DNA of 64,000 nucleotides, from NCBI GenBank assembly GCA_963717085.1, contig CAVQVM010000019.1, positions 248,001 to 312,000 of the forward strand, read 5' to 3'. The notes under the pieces were generated by a model. It worked only from the letters and a program-made list of their open reading frames with translations, did not search any database and had not been told where the DNA came from. Positions 16,391 through 24,197 of this stretch are shown piece by piece. Every line of letters begins with the position of its first letter. The first letter of the stretch is position 1. The position numbers were made by a program, and so were the translations under genes. Source of the DNA: DASQUK01 sp963717085 (GTDB taxonomy: Bacteria; Actinomycetota; Acidimicrobiia; Acidimicrobiales; VFJN01).

Positions 16391-16462
16391 CACCAGAGAA
16401 AGGAGGTGGTCCAACGCATGGATGACGGTAGTCACGGGACCCTGGAGGTGGCTGGCCGCTGA
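16391..16462 (+). CDS. 14-residue mini-ORF behind a full-length anti-16S leader
   Basis: ATG at 16418 encodes MDDGSHGTLEVAGR and stop (16460-16462). The leader carries AGAAAGGAGGTGGTCC (about 16396-16411), which differs by one base from the reverse complement of the conserved 16S rRNA 3' tail (AGAAAGGAGGTGATCC), far longer than any normal ribosome binding site. Terminator hairpin follows at 16573. I have the impression that closely similar mini-ORFs occur in other actinobacteria but cannot check. It could be a translated micro-peptide, a ribosome-binding decoy RNA, or the leader of a small RNA covering 16391-16602. The coordinates include the leader. Confidence 0.6.
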   Translation, partial: HQRKEVVQRMDDGSHGTLEVAGR

Positions 16463-16572
16463 GCGGCCGTCGGACCACTCGGTGGAAACCAACCAGTCCA
16501 CCGTCGAGGCAGCCGCCGGGGCCTAGTCCCTCCCGGCCACAACAGGCTGCGTCGATCCTTCCGACGAACGAG

Positions 16573-16602
16573 AGTGACGGGAGGCCTCGCGGCCTCCCGT
16601 CA
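16573..16602. terminator. Perfect terminator hairpin
   Basis: Thirteen-bp stem (GTGACGGGAGGCC with GGCCTCCCGTCAC) and a TCGC loop, downstream of the mini-ORF at 16418 and about 70 nt before the next gene. It would end both the mini-ORF transcript and that of the tandem membrane proteins. Confidence 0.8.
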
Positions 16603-16658
16603 CCGCGTCCCGTCACGATTTACCCGGTGTGGACGCGGCGCCGAGCCGAGCCGGCCCG

Positions 16659-16664
16659 TAACTT
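16659..16664 (+). promoter_or_regulatory. -10 box TAACTT for the kinase-like gene
   Basis: Matches the actinobacterial TANNNT consensus. A start of transcription about seven nt later would fall within a few nt of the ATG at 16675, giving a leaderless or nearly leaderless message; there is no Shine-Dalgarno before that ATG. Confidence 0.5.
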
Positions 16665-16674
16665 TGGCGGCTGG

Positions 16675-17760
16675 ATGGCCGACACCAACGACCCGCACCC
16701 CGCACCCCCCGTCGTCGAGCGCCCCGACCAGCTCACGCCCGGCTGGTTCGCCGACGTGCTCGCCAGCAAGGGCGCCCCGGCGGTCGTCGATCGGGTGACG
16801 GCCGAGGAGGTCGGCACGGGCCAGATGTCCGTGACCCTGCGGGTGCGGCTCGAGGCCGACGGGGGCGACAGCCGCACGGTCATCACCAAGCTGGCCCGGC
16901 CCGAGATCGCCGCCGGCCCGCTCGCCCGGGCGGCGTACGCGAAGGAGATCGCCTTCTACACCGAGCTGGCCCCGCGGCTGCCGGTCCGCACGCCGCGGTG
17001 CCACCACGCAGCGATCGCCGACGATGGGTCCTCCTTCACGCTCGTGCTCGACGACCTGGCCGAGAGCCGTCCGGGCGACCAGATCGAGGGCTGCCCGGTC
17101 CCCGCCGCGGAGGCGGCCGTGGCCAACCTCGCGGCGCTGCACGGACCGACCTGGTGCGACGAGGAGATCGCGGGCCGTCCCTGGCTGTCGGGGGATCCGT
17201 CGCTGACCGCCGACGCGCTCGCACCGGTCCTGGAGATGGCGGCCGACCAGTTCGGCGATCGGTTCGCCGCCGAGTTGACGGTGGGGGAACGCGCGGTGCT
17301 CGACGCATCGCGCCGAGTCCTGGCCGGCTGGATGGTCGCACCGGCGCCCACCTTCGCCGTCGTTCACGGCGACTACCGGCTCGACAATCTCCTGTTCGCG
17401 ACCGACGATCCCGGGAAGGTCGCGGCCGTGGATTGGCAGACGGTCGCAGCAGCCCAGCCCGGCCGGGACCTCGCCTACTTCCTCGGCACGTGCCTGTCGG
17501 TCGACGACCGCCGCGGCCATGAGCACGACCTCGTCGCCCGATACCACGGGCACCTGGCCGCCCACGGCGTCGACGACTACCCGCTGGAGCGGTGCCTAGA
17601 GGACTACCGGGCGGGCATGTTGCACGGCCCGCTCATCATCCTGTTGGGACGGCTCACCGCCACGACCACCGAACGGGGCGACGCGATGTTCCTCGCCATG
17701 TGGCGCCGGTGCTCGGCGGCCATCACCGAGCTCGGCACCCTCGATCTGCTGGCAGGCTGA
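16675..17760 (+). CDS. Aminoglycoside phosphotransferase-fold (APH) kinase-like protein
   Basis: 361 residues. N-lobe with a VITKLARPEI segment (Lys as ATP ligand) and YAKEIAFYTELAPRL; C-lobe with the Brenner-type catalytic loop VVHGDYRLDNLLFA (Asp and Asn in HGDYRLDN) and AVDWQTVAAAQPGRDLAYF in place of the DFG segment. This is the ecdysteroid/choline-kinase-like APH group common in actinobacteria, often found near acyl-CoA dehydrogenases and lipid genes. Substrate unknown; real aminoglycoside resistance is unlikely from context. It ends four nt before the next gene, so the two are probably co-transcribed. Confidence 0.8.
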   Translation: MADTNDPHPAPPVVERPDQLTPGWFADVLASKGAPAVVDRVTAEEVGTGQMSVTLRVRLEADGGDSRTVITKLARPEIAAGPLARAAYAKEIAFYTELAPRLPVRTPRCHHAAIADDGSSFTLVLDDLAESRPGDQIEGCPVPAAEAAVANLAALHGPTWCDEEIAGRPWLSGDPSLTADALAPVLEMAADQFGDRFAAELTVGERAVLDASRRVLAGWMVAPAPTFAVVHGDYRLDNLLFATDDPGKVAAVDWQTVAAAQPGRDLAYFLGTCLSVDDRRGHEHDLVARYHGHLAAHGVDDYPLERCLEDYRAGMLHGPLIILLGRLTATTTERGDAMFLAMWRRCSAAITELGTLDLLAG

Positions 17761-17764
17761 CGCA

Positions 17765-18427
17765 ATGACGACTGATACGAACGAGGAGCCGCCTGCGAAC
17801 GACGAGGTGCACAACGTCGTGCAGGCGGCGGTGGACGCACTCGGGCGCGCCGGGAGCGCATCCGCCGGCGCCGTGACCGACGCCGTCGAGGGCGCGGGCC
17901 GGGCACTCACCCGCAAGATGGTCGGCGACGCCGTTACGAGCCCACGGGCGATGGGCGATCGGGAGACGCTCGCGAGCGCCCTGGCCCGGCGACCGGTGTC
18001 GCCGGCGCTGGCGGGAGCCACCGTCGCCGCCCTCTGGCTTCGCCTCGCCGGCCGGATCCGGCGGCTGGGGTTCCTCGCCCGCCGCACGCCCCTGTGGTTG
18101 ATCGCGACGGCCGTGCCCGCCCTGATGGCGTCGGTGTCGCGCGGAGCGGACGAGCTGGGACTGGTGGCGTCGCATCTCGTCCTCCAGGCCCGGGCCCAGG
18201 GCATCGAGCCCGATCCCGAACGAGTGCGCAGGGTGGCCGTGCAGATCGCCTCCCGCCGCGCCGTTGATCCGGACCAGGAGCCGAAGCACGGACCACTGGT
18301 CGTGTCGTGGCTGCGTCGAGCGTTCCGGGCCGCGCTGCCGTTCACGGCGGGGGTGGCGACCAGCGATCCCGAGGGGTTGGCAGCGGCCGCCGCCGACGTC
18401 GATCCGACCCGGCTCGCCGCTGACTGA
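17765..18427 (+). CDS. Hypothetical protein with a possible membrane hairpin
   Basis: 220 residues. A hydrophilic, acidic start (NEEPPANDEVHNVVQAAVDA) is followed by a helical region, two hydrophobic stretches near 78-95 and 105-122 (SPALAGATVAALWLRLAG; RTPLWLIATAVPALMASV) and a basic C-terminal half. It resembles EcsC-like or other small membrane-associated proteins but has no motif I can name. The start ATG follows the kinase-like gene by four nt without a strong Shine-Dalgarno, so translation may be coupled. Confidence 0.65.
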   Translation: MTTDTNEEPPANDEVHNVVQAAVDALGRAGSASAGAVTDAVEGAGRALTRKMVGDAVTSPRAMGDRETLASALARRPVSPALAGATVAALWLRLAGRIRRLGFLARRTPLWLIATAVPALMASVSRGADELGLVASHLVLQARAQGIEPDPERVRRVAVQIASRRAVDPDQEPKHGPLVVSWLRRAFRAALPFTAGVATSDPEGLAAAAADVDPTRLAAD

Positions 18428-18459
18428 CCGCCGGCCCGGCGATCGTCGGCGGCCATCCC

Positions 18460-18783
18460 TCACTCCCGGGGCAGGAGGTCGTCGATGCCGGCGATGTCCA
18501 GGACCCGGACCACTCCGGCCGACGGCGCGCGCAGCACGATCGTGGCACCGAACTTCTCCGCCGCGCGGCGGATGTCCAGCAGCGCGCCCAACCCGCTCGA
18601 GTCGCAGAACTTGACTGCGCCGAGGTCGACGGCCACCCGCTCGATGTCGGCGTTCTCGACCAGGGCGCCGGTCACCTGCTCGGTCACGACGGGGCGGGCC
18701 GCCAGGTCGAGCTCGCCCGACACCCGGACGGTGAGGACCGCGGGCGGATCGGTGATGATCTCGATGTCGAAACCCGTGTCCAT
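18460..18783 (-). CDS. STAS-domain anti-sigma factor antagonist
   Basis: 107 residues, the normal size of a stand-alone STAS protein. VRVSGELDLAARPVV near residue 20 and VKFCDSSGLGALLDIRRAA near 55 are the family marks; the Ser in CDSSG is the site phosphorylated by an anti-sigma kinase. Such proteins bind the kinase when unphosphorylated and so free a sigma factor. No partner kinase or sigma factor gene lies beside it, so its target is unknown. It runs towards the hypothetical gene at 17765. Confidence 0.88.
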   Translation of the reverse strand: MDTGFDIEIITDPPAVLTVRVSGELDLAARPVVTEQVTGALVENADIERVAVDLGAVKFCDSSGLGALLDIRRAAEKFGATIVLRAPSAGVVRVLDIAGIDDLLPRE

Positions 18784-18878
18784 CGCCCGTCCCCTGCCTG
18801 GGGCCGCCCACTCTAGGCGGGCCCAACGGGTGCCGGACCGCCGGTGCGGCCACCGGCGGCGGTCGGTCCGAGCCGTGG

Positions 18879-20063
18879 TCAGCCCAACAGCTCGCGCTCG
18901 ATGGGTGTGCGGAAGCGGGACTTGACCCGCGCCGCGCCGAGCCACTTGCCGAGGCGGCCGGCGGCGTCGTCAATGGCAACGGCCGTCTCTCGGCCGGCAT
19001 CGACGAGGAGTCGAACCGCGACGTCGCCGTCCTCACGCTGCACCCAGCATCCGACGATCCGACCGTCGGCCCAGACGGTCGGTGCGATGTTCCCGGACCG
19101 GTCGTAGAGCACCTTGTCGTCGCCGCCGTAGAACGTCCGGTCGGTCCAACCCATGGCGGTGGGATCGAGTGCGGGCAGCAGCGCCACCCACGGTTCGGGC
19201 GGCGTGGGCGGCGACTCCACGTCGTCCGGCAGCACGTAGCCGGTGCCCCCGCTCAGTTCGACCTCGATGGCGCGCAGGGCGTCGAGAGCGCCGCGGGTGG
19301 CGGTCTTCGTCCAGCCCGTCCACCAGGCGAGGTCCGCGAGCGTTCCCGGCCCGAAGGCGGCCAACCAGCGCTCGGCCAGCTCTGCCTGGGCGGCGGCGGT
19401 GTCGAGCGGGGGCTTGCCACGTGGCTGCCACGAGGGTGCCGGCGACCAGCTGTACTGGCTCGACAGCCACGAGCCGCGGGGACGTCCGCGCACGATTCGC
19501 TCGTCGGCCGCCAACAGCGTCAGGACCCAGGTGGTCATCGAGGTGGTCCCCGCCCACTTCTTGCCCTCGCCGAAGCTGACCTGGGAGCGGAGTTCGGGAA
19601 CGTCGGCCGACAGCTCGGCGCCGAACGCCTCGCCCCGCCGCTGCAGCGCTGCCATCGTGGCGTCACCCACGCGCTCCAGCCACGCGCTGCCGTCCGCGGC
19701 GATGCCGCCCTGCTCGATGAGGCCTGCGTAGCGCCGCCGCTGGGTGGCGGCGATTGCCCGGGTGCACGCGGCGTGGACGATGGGGACCAGCGCAACGGGA
19801 ACGACGAACAGGGTGCGGCGCATGCCGAGGATGCGGACCAGGTCGCGATTGTCGTAGAGGGCCTGCTCGACGTGTGCCACCGTGCCGTCGCGCATGCGGG
19901 CGTTGGCGGACAAGAACACCGAGGCGGGATCGGTGGAGTGGAGGGCGACGAGCGAGTCGGCCACGTCGCGGGCGTCGGAGGCCCGCGTCGTCGCCGTCAG
20001 GCAATGGCGGGTGCCCAGTCGCGCCCGCCGCTCGGCGTCGGTGATCCGTCTGCGAGCATTCAC
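18879..20063 (-). CDS. Winged-helix DNA-binding protein of the AlkZ/HTH_42 family
   Basis: 394 residues from GTG 20063. N-terminal RRRITDAERRARLGTRH, then DVADSLVALHSTDPASVFLS (the place of the LVGLQAQ segment in AlkZ glycosylases, here with His and Ser instead of Gln), and LADLAWWTGWTKTATRGAL in the middle. The tail has ALLPALDPTAMGWTDRTFY and GNIAPTVWADGRIVG, a well conserved end in this family. AlkZ-type proteins unhook DNA crosslinks or remove alkylated bases; many relatives in actinobacteria are uncharacterised. The missing Gln in the catalytic segment makes the same chemistry doubtful. It is transcribed divergently from the DUF2786 gene with about 100 nt between. Confidence 0.75.
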   Translation of the reverse strand: MNARRRITDAERRARLGTRHCLTATTRASDARDVADSLVALHSTDPASVFLSANARMRDGTVAHVEQALYDNRDLVRILGMRRTLFVVPVALVPIVHAACTRAIAATQRRRYAGLIEQGGIAADGSAWLERVGDATMAALQRRGEAFGAELSADVPELRSQVSFGEGKKWAGTTSMTTWVLTLLAADERIVRGRPRGSWLSSQYSWSPAPSWQPRGKPPLDTAAAQAELAERWLAAFGPGTLADLAWWTGWTKTATRGALDALRAIEVELSGGTGYVLPDDVESPPTPPEPWVALLPALDPTAMGWTDRTFYGGDDKVLYDRSGNIAPTVWADGRIVGCWVQREDGDVAVRLLVDAGRETAVAIDDAAGRLGKWLGAARVKSRFRTPIERELLG

Positions 20064-20162
20064 GGCGCCTACTTTGTCACACCGGACCCGTACGCTTGTT
20101 CGTATCTGTTGGGGGCACGTCGGGTCCACCCATTCCTGGCGGGGCCGAGAAAGGATCGGGCC

Positions 20163-21599
20163 ATGAGAAAGGGCAAGGGTAAGCGGCACGCACGGCGTCA
20201 CACGGGGCCGGGGAACGCCGGCGCGGGCGACCGGTTCGACGCCCGCGCCGTTGGTGACGTGATCGACAAGGCGGTGGCGGCGTGCTCACCGCACGTTCGG
20301 GCCAGCCCGGCCGACGAGCTCGTCGGGGCGTTGGCTCGGGGCCCATCGCACCCGGAGGGCCCGGCGCTCGTCGACCGCGCCCTCGGCCGGGCGCTCGTCG
20401 ACGCCGTCACGGCCGCCTGGGGTCGGGGCTGGCAACCGGTCGACGTGCATCGCCTCGTCCAGCGGACGTACGGGCGGGCCCACGGCCGGCTCAGCGCGGT
20501 TGCCCTCGGGTGCGAGGCCGAGCGCTATGCCGACACATCGCTGACGGTCCGTTGGCGACAGCAGCTCGATGCCGTCGGAGCGGAGGCGCCACCCGACGGT
20601 GACGACCGCTGGGCGGTACCGGCCGCCGCCGACGACGGCGACCTGTGGGGCGGTGGCGTCCCCAGCATCGACGATCGGGCCGATGCCGTGCGGGTGGCGG
20701 TGGAGACGTTGGGGCTGCTCCGCGGCCTGCTACCGCTGCCCAAGCTCGGGCCCCATCCCGGCGAAGCCACCGGGAGCCGTGTGCGGGGCGGTCCGGCCGG
20801 CTCGTCGGGCTCCGGCGGCCGGGGCGATTCGGGCGGTTCGGCCGGCGGCGTCGATCCCCGCATCCTCCACCGGGTGACGGCGTTGTTGGCGAAGGCCGAG
20901 TCGACGAGCTATCCCGACGAGGCCGAGGCGCTGACCGCCAAGGCGCAGGAGTTGATGACGCGTCACGCCATCGACGTGGCGGCGGTGGAGGCCGAACGGG
21001 GTGGCGGAGCCCGCACGTCAGGCCGCCGCATCGGCATCGACGACCCGTACGCCCGGGCGCGGGTCACGCTGCTCAGCGAGGTGGCCCGCGCCAATCGCTG
21101 CCGGGCCGTGTGGTCGCGGGGCCTCGGTTTCGCCACCGTGTTCGGCGACGACGGCGACCTCGACGCCGTGGAGGTCCTGTACACCTCCCTGCTCGTGCAG
21201 GCCACGCGGGCGATGGTGATCGCCCGCCCTCCCGGTCCCGGTGCCGGCGGCCGTGCGGCCCCGTCGGGGGCGGCCACCCGGTCGTTCCGGCAGTCGTTCC
21301 TCGTCGCCTACGCCCACCGGATCGGTGACCGGCTGCGGCAGGTCGCCGAGGCCACGGCCGCGGAGGCCGCGGCCGGCCCGGGAGGCGGAGGGCTCCTGCC
21401 GGTCCTGGCGCGGCGGGCCGATGCCGCGGAGGCGGCTGCGGCGGCCGCGTTCCCCAACTTGAAGACGTTCTCGGCCACGGGCAGCGACGCCGAGGGCTGG
21501 CTGGCGGGCCGGCAGGCCGCCGATCGCGCCGACCTCGGGACCGACGGCGTGCTCGGCGCCCGGCGAGGGCCGACAACGCGGTCACTGGGGGCGGCGTGA
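20163..21599 (+). CDS. DUF2786 domain protein
   Basis: 478 residues from ATG 20163. The first 20 residues are very basic (RKGKGKRHARRH). A Gly/Ser-rich linker near 205-235 leads to the DUF2786 domain: ILHRVTALLAKAESTSYPDE, then AEALTAKAQELMTRHAID. This short helical domain is found in bacterial and phage proteins of unknown role, often near zinc-peptidase-like regions. The remaining 200 residues include RVTLLSEVARANRCRAVW and an Ala-rich helical end. The basic start could bind nucleic acid; no catalytic motif was identified. Upstream, in the same frame, the sequence is open but looks like the shadow of the neighbouring gene. Confidence 0.8.
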   Translation: MRKGKGKRHARRHTGPGNAGAGDRFDARAVGDVIDKAVAACSPHVRASPADELVGALARGPSHPEGPALVDRALGRALVDAVTAAWGRGWQPVDVHRLVQRTYGRAHGRLSAVALGCEAERYADTSLTVRWRQQLDAVGAEAPPDGDDRWAVPAAADDGDLWGGGVPSIDDRADAVRVAVETLGLLRGLLPLPKLGPHPGEATGSRVRGGPAGSSGSGGRGDSGGSAGGVDPRILHRVTALLAKAESTSYPDEAEALTAKAQELMTRHAIDVAAVEAERGGGARTSGRRIGIDDPYARARVTLLSEVARANRCRAVWSRGLGFATVFGDDGDLDAVEVLYTSLLVQATRAMVIARPPGPGAGGRAAPSGAATRSFRQSFLVAYAHRIGDRLRQVAEATAAEAAAGPGGGGLLPVLARRADAAEAAAAAAFPNLKTFSATGSDAEGWLAGRQAADRADLGTDGVLGARRGPTTRSLGAA

Positions 21600-21704
21600 A
21601 CCGGCCGGCTCGCCACCGGCGGTCAGGAGGCGATGGGGTCCGGGGCCTGGCCCACTGGCCTCGGGCCGCGCCGACGGCGGCGGCCACGCCGAGGGGCCCG
21701 CTGG

Positions 21705-23282
21705 TCAGTCCTCGCCGGCCGCCACCGTCTGAGCCCAGGGATAGTCGGGCTTGCCGCTGGGTGAGCGCTGCACCTCCGGCACCACGTGCAGCTCGCGGGG
21801 GATCTTGTAGCCGGCGATCCTGGCCCGGCAGTGCTCCTGCACCGAGTCCAGCGAGGGTGCGGTGCCCGGACGCGGTTGCACGACCGCAGCCACCCGCTGA
21901 CCCCAACGTTCGTCGGGCACGCCCACCACCAGGGCGTCGTACACGGCTGGATGCGACTTGACGGCCGCCTCGACCTCCTCGGGGAAGATCTTCTCGCCAC
22001 CCGAGTTGATCGACTGCGAACCGCGACCGAGCAGGGTCAGCGAACCGTCGGCCTCGATCGTGGCCAGGTCGCCCGGAATGACGTAGCGGGTGCCGTCCAC
22101 CTCGAGGAACGTCTCGGCCGTCTTGGCGGGATCGCCCAGGTACTCGATGGGGATGTACCCCCTGCGGGCAACCCTGCCGATGGTGCCCGAACCGGGTTCG
22201 ACCGGCCGTAGGTCGTCGTCCAGCACCGTGGTGCCGGTCACGGGGGTCACGGTCGGCCCGCCCCGCATGGCGGTCCTGCCGGGCACCACCACCACGATGC
22301 CGTTGGCCCCTCCCTCCGACGAGCCGACGGCGTCGGTCATAACCAGGTTGGGAAAGCGGTCGAGGAACTGGTCCTTCACCGACGGGGAGAACACCGCAGC
22401 GGTCGACGACAACGAGATGATCGACGACAGGTCCCGGTTCTTGCTGGGCTCGTCGTCGAGGGCCTCGATCAACGGCCGGCCCATGGCGTCGCCGGTGATC
22501 ATGATCGCGTTCACGCTCTCCTTCTCGACCAGGCGCCAGACCTGGTGAGGGTCGAAGTGGGGCACGAGCACCACCTTGTGGCCCACGAAGCTCTGGCCCA
22601 TCACCGCCCACTGGGTGGCGCCGTGCATCAGGGGTGCGATGGGCAGGAACGTCAGCTGGAGGCCGAGGGCCTTGCCCCGCTCCACGAGGTCCTGGGGCGC
22701 ATCGGCTTCTTTCCCGGTCAGCAGGTCGATGCCACCGCCCAGCGCGAACAGGACGTCTGCATGCCGCCAGACGACGCCCTTCGGCATGCCGGTGGTCCCC
22801 CCGGTGTAGAGGATGTAGCGGTCGTCCCCGGACCGGGGACCGAAGTCACGCTCGGCCGATTGCGCCGCCAGGGCGTCCTCGAAGTCGCCGCCAATGACCA
22901 ACCGGTGCGAAAGGTCGGGCAGGCTGGTGTGCACGCCGTCCACGCGTTCGGTGAAGGCGGCGTCGTGCACCAGCGCCTTGAGGCGCGCGTTGCCGAAGAG
23001 GTACGCGAGCTCGTCCTCGACGTAGCGGTAGTTGATGTTGATCCAGACGGCCCGCAGCTTGAACACGGCCCACAGCGTCTCGATCCACTCCGCCGAGTTG
23101 ACCCCATAGATGCCGACGTGATCGCCGGGCCCGATGCCCTCTGAGGCCAGGTGGTGCGCCAGCCGGTTGGCGCGGTCGTCCATCTCCGCGTACGTGCGGC
23201 GCTGGTCGCCGGACACGAGGTACTCGCGGTCGCCGAAGTGGTCGACCGAGTTCTCGAACAGATCGGCCAGGTTGAATTCCAA
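21705..23282 (-). CDS. Acyl-CoA synthetase (AMP-binding, FadD19-like)
   Basis: 525 residues. TTG start (23282) with GGAGGGG six nt upstream. Motifs in order: YTGGTTGMPKG (phosphate loop, near 165), a DAVGSSEGG segment near 315 at the place of the usual YGxTE, GDLATIEADGSLTLLGR (near 395) and the hinge and C-terminal SPSGKPDYPWAQ with the catalytic Lys. The enzyme makes acyl-CoA from a carboxylic acid with ATP. Size and motifs are like actinobacterial ligases for steroid or branched side chains (FadD19 type), and a KstR-like palindrome lies 29 nt upstream, which supports that reading. It follows the aldolase on the same strand, with a copy of the GPSG repeat between. Substrate is not proven. 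Confidence 0.85.
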   Translation of the reverse strand: MEFNLADLFENSVDHFGDREYLVSGDQRRTYAEMDDRANRLAHHLASEGIGPGDHVGIYGVNSAEWIETLWAVFKLRAVWININYRYVEDELAYLFGNARLKALVHDAAFTERVDGVHTSLPDLSHRLVIGGDFEDALAAQSAERDFGPRSGDDRYILYTGGTTGMPKGVVWRHADVLFALGGGIDLLTGKEADAPQDLVERGKALGLQLTFLPIAPLMHGATQWAVMGQSFVGHKVVLVPHFDPHQVWRLVEKESVNAIMITGDAMGRPLIEALDDEPSKNRDLSSIISLSSTAAVFSPSVKDQFLDRFPNLVMTDAVGSSEGGANGIVVVVPGRTAMRGGPTVTPVTGTTVLDDDLRPVEPGSGTIGRVARRGYIPIEYLGDPAKTAETFLEVDGTRYVIPGDLATIEADGSLTLLGRGSQSINSGGEKIFPEEVEAAVKSHPAVYDALVVGVPDERWGQRVAAVVQPRPGTAPSLDSVQEHCRARIAGYKIPRELHVVPEVQRSPSGKPDYPWAQTVAAGED

Positions 23283-23310
23283 ACGTTCCCCTCCGACGCA
23301 CGTGCGTTGC

Positions 23311-23324
23311 TAGAACACGTTACA
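23311..23324 (-). promoter_or_regulatory. KstR-like operator in front of the acyl-CoA synthetase
   Basis: TAGAACACGTTACA fits the 14-bp KstR consensus TNNAACNNGTTNNA at every fixed position (established for mycobacterial and rhodococcal sterol genes). It lies 29 nt before the TTG start. Between it and the Shine-Dalgarno is a second, perfect 12-bp palindrome ACGCACGTGCGT (23296-23307). Confidence 0.55.
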
Positions 23325-23387
23325 GATCGCGCCGAACGGTCAGGTCTGCGCGTGCCCGGCGGCTGCGCCGCCGAGAGCCAACCCACG

Positions 23388-23460
23388 TTGCTTCCCGCTC
23401 TTGGCGCCTCCGGCGCCGGGCCGCTCGGGCCACGGCTGCGCCCCTCGGCGCAGCCTCTGA
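23388..23460 (-). repeat. GPSG repeat, copy 1
   Basis: On the minus strand: hairpin GGCTGCGCC-GAGG-GGCGCAGCC, then the invariant GGCCCGAGCGGCCC, hairpin GGCGCC-GGA-GGCGCC and AGAGCGGGAAGCAA. Nearly identical over about 44 nt to the copy inside the gene at 30573. It lies between the aldolase and the acyl-CoA synthetase; no start codon follows directly here. Confidence 0.8.
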
Positions 23461-23500
23461 CAGATCGCGCGGAGTCGGACCTCCGGCGGTGGCCCGGACC

Positions 23501-24184
23501 TCAGCTTCGCCAGGTCTGGTGGCGGATGAAGTCGTAAACGCCGGTGAAGTCGGTCCTGGCCTTCTCGGGCAGCTCCGACACGCCGCCCAACAGCCGGGCG
23601 CCCCACATGATCTCGGCGTTGTGCTCGACGACCAGCGCCGAGTGCAGCGCGTCCTCTACCGACTTGCCGATCGTGACCAACCCGTGGTTGGCCATGAGCA
23701 CCGCCGAGCGATCGCCGAGCGCGGCCGCCACCACCGTCCCCAGCTTGTCGCTGCCCGACGGGTGGTATTCGCAGACCGGGACGTCGCCACCGATGTAGAC
23801 GACGAACTCGTCGATGGCCGCGGGGATCGGCTGGTCCGCGACCGCGAACATCGACGCATGCTTGGCGTGGCAGTGCACGACGGCGCCCGCCTCGGGATGG
23901 GCCGCAAGCGCCGCCAGGTGGACCCCCTTCTCGGACGTGGGTGATCGCTCGCCGGCGACGACGGCACCGTCCAGGTCCACCACCACCAGGTCGTCGAGGA
24001 CCATCGCCTCGTAGTCGAGGGACGACGCTGTGACCACGACGGTCCCGTCGTCGACCCGCCCCGACACGTTGCCGGCGGTGCCCTCGACGATGCCGCGGCG
24101 GTACATCGCTTTGGCCGCGGCCAGCACGGCCTCCTTCACTTCGGCGACCGGCCGGCCATTGGGCTTGTCGTTGCCGTCGGTCAT
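23501..24184 (-). CDS. Class II aldolase / L-fuculose-phosphate aldolase family protein
   Basis: 227 residues from ATG 24184; an upstream in-frame extension of 19 residues is unlikely. Family marks: EGTAGNVSGR near 36 (phosphate loop), VVHCHAKHASMF near 103 with the zinc-binding His pair, and the third His in MANHGLVTIG near 170. Members cleave or epimerise sugar phosphates, or act as decarboxylases. It follows a 2-hydroxyacid dehydrogenase by 13 nt and precedes an acyl-CoA synthetase. With the FGGY kinase at 50636 it could form a small sugar-acid route, but a retro-aldol step on an acyl side chain is also possible. Substrate unknown. Confidence 0.82.
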   Translation of the reverse strand: MTDGNDKPNGRPVAEVKEAVLAAAKAMYRRGIVEGTAGNVSGRVDDGTVVVTASSLDYEAMVLDDLVVVDLDGAVVAGERSPTSEKGVHLAALAAHPEAGAVVHCHAKHASMFAVADQPIPAAIDEFVVYIGGDVPVCEYHPSGSDKLGTVVAAALGDRSAVLMANHGLVTIGKSVEDALHSALVVEHNAEIMWGARLLGGVSELPEKARTDFTGVYDFIRHQTWRS

Positions 24185-24197
24185 CGATGGGCACCGT

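Noticed and set aside
16675..17760. Aminoglycoside resistance gene
   Set aside because: The fold is shared, but sequence and neighbours fit the broad APH-like kinase group of actinobacteria; no resistance context.
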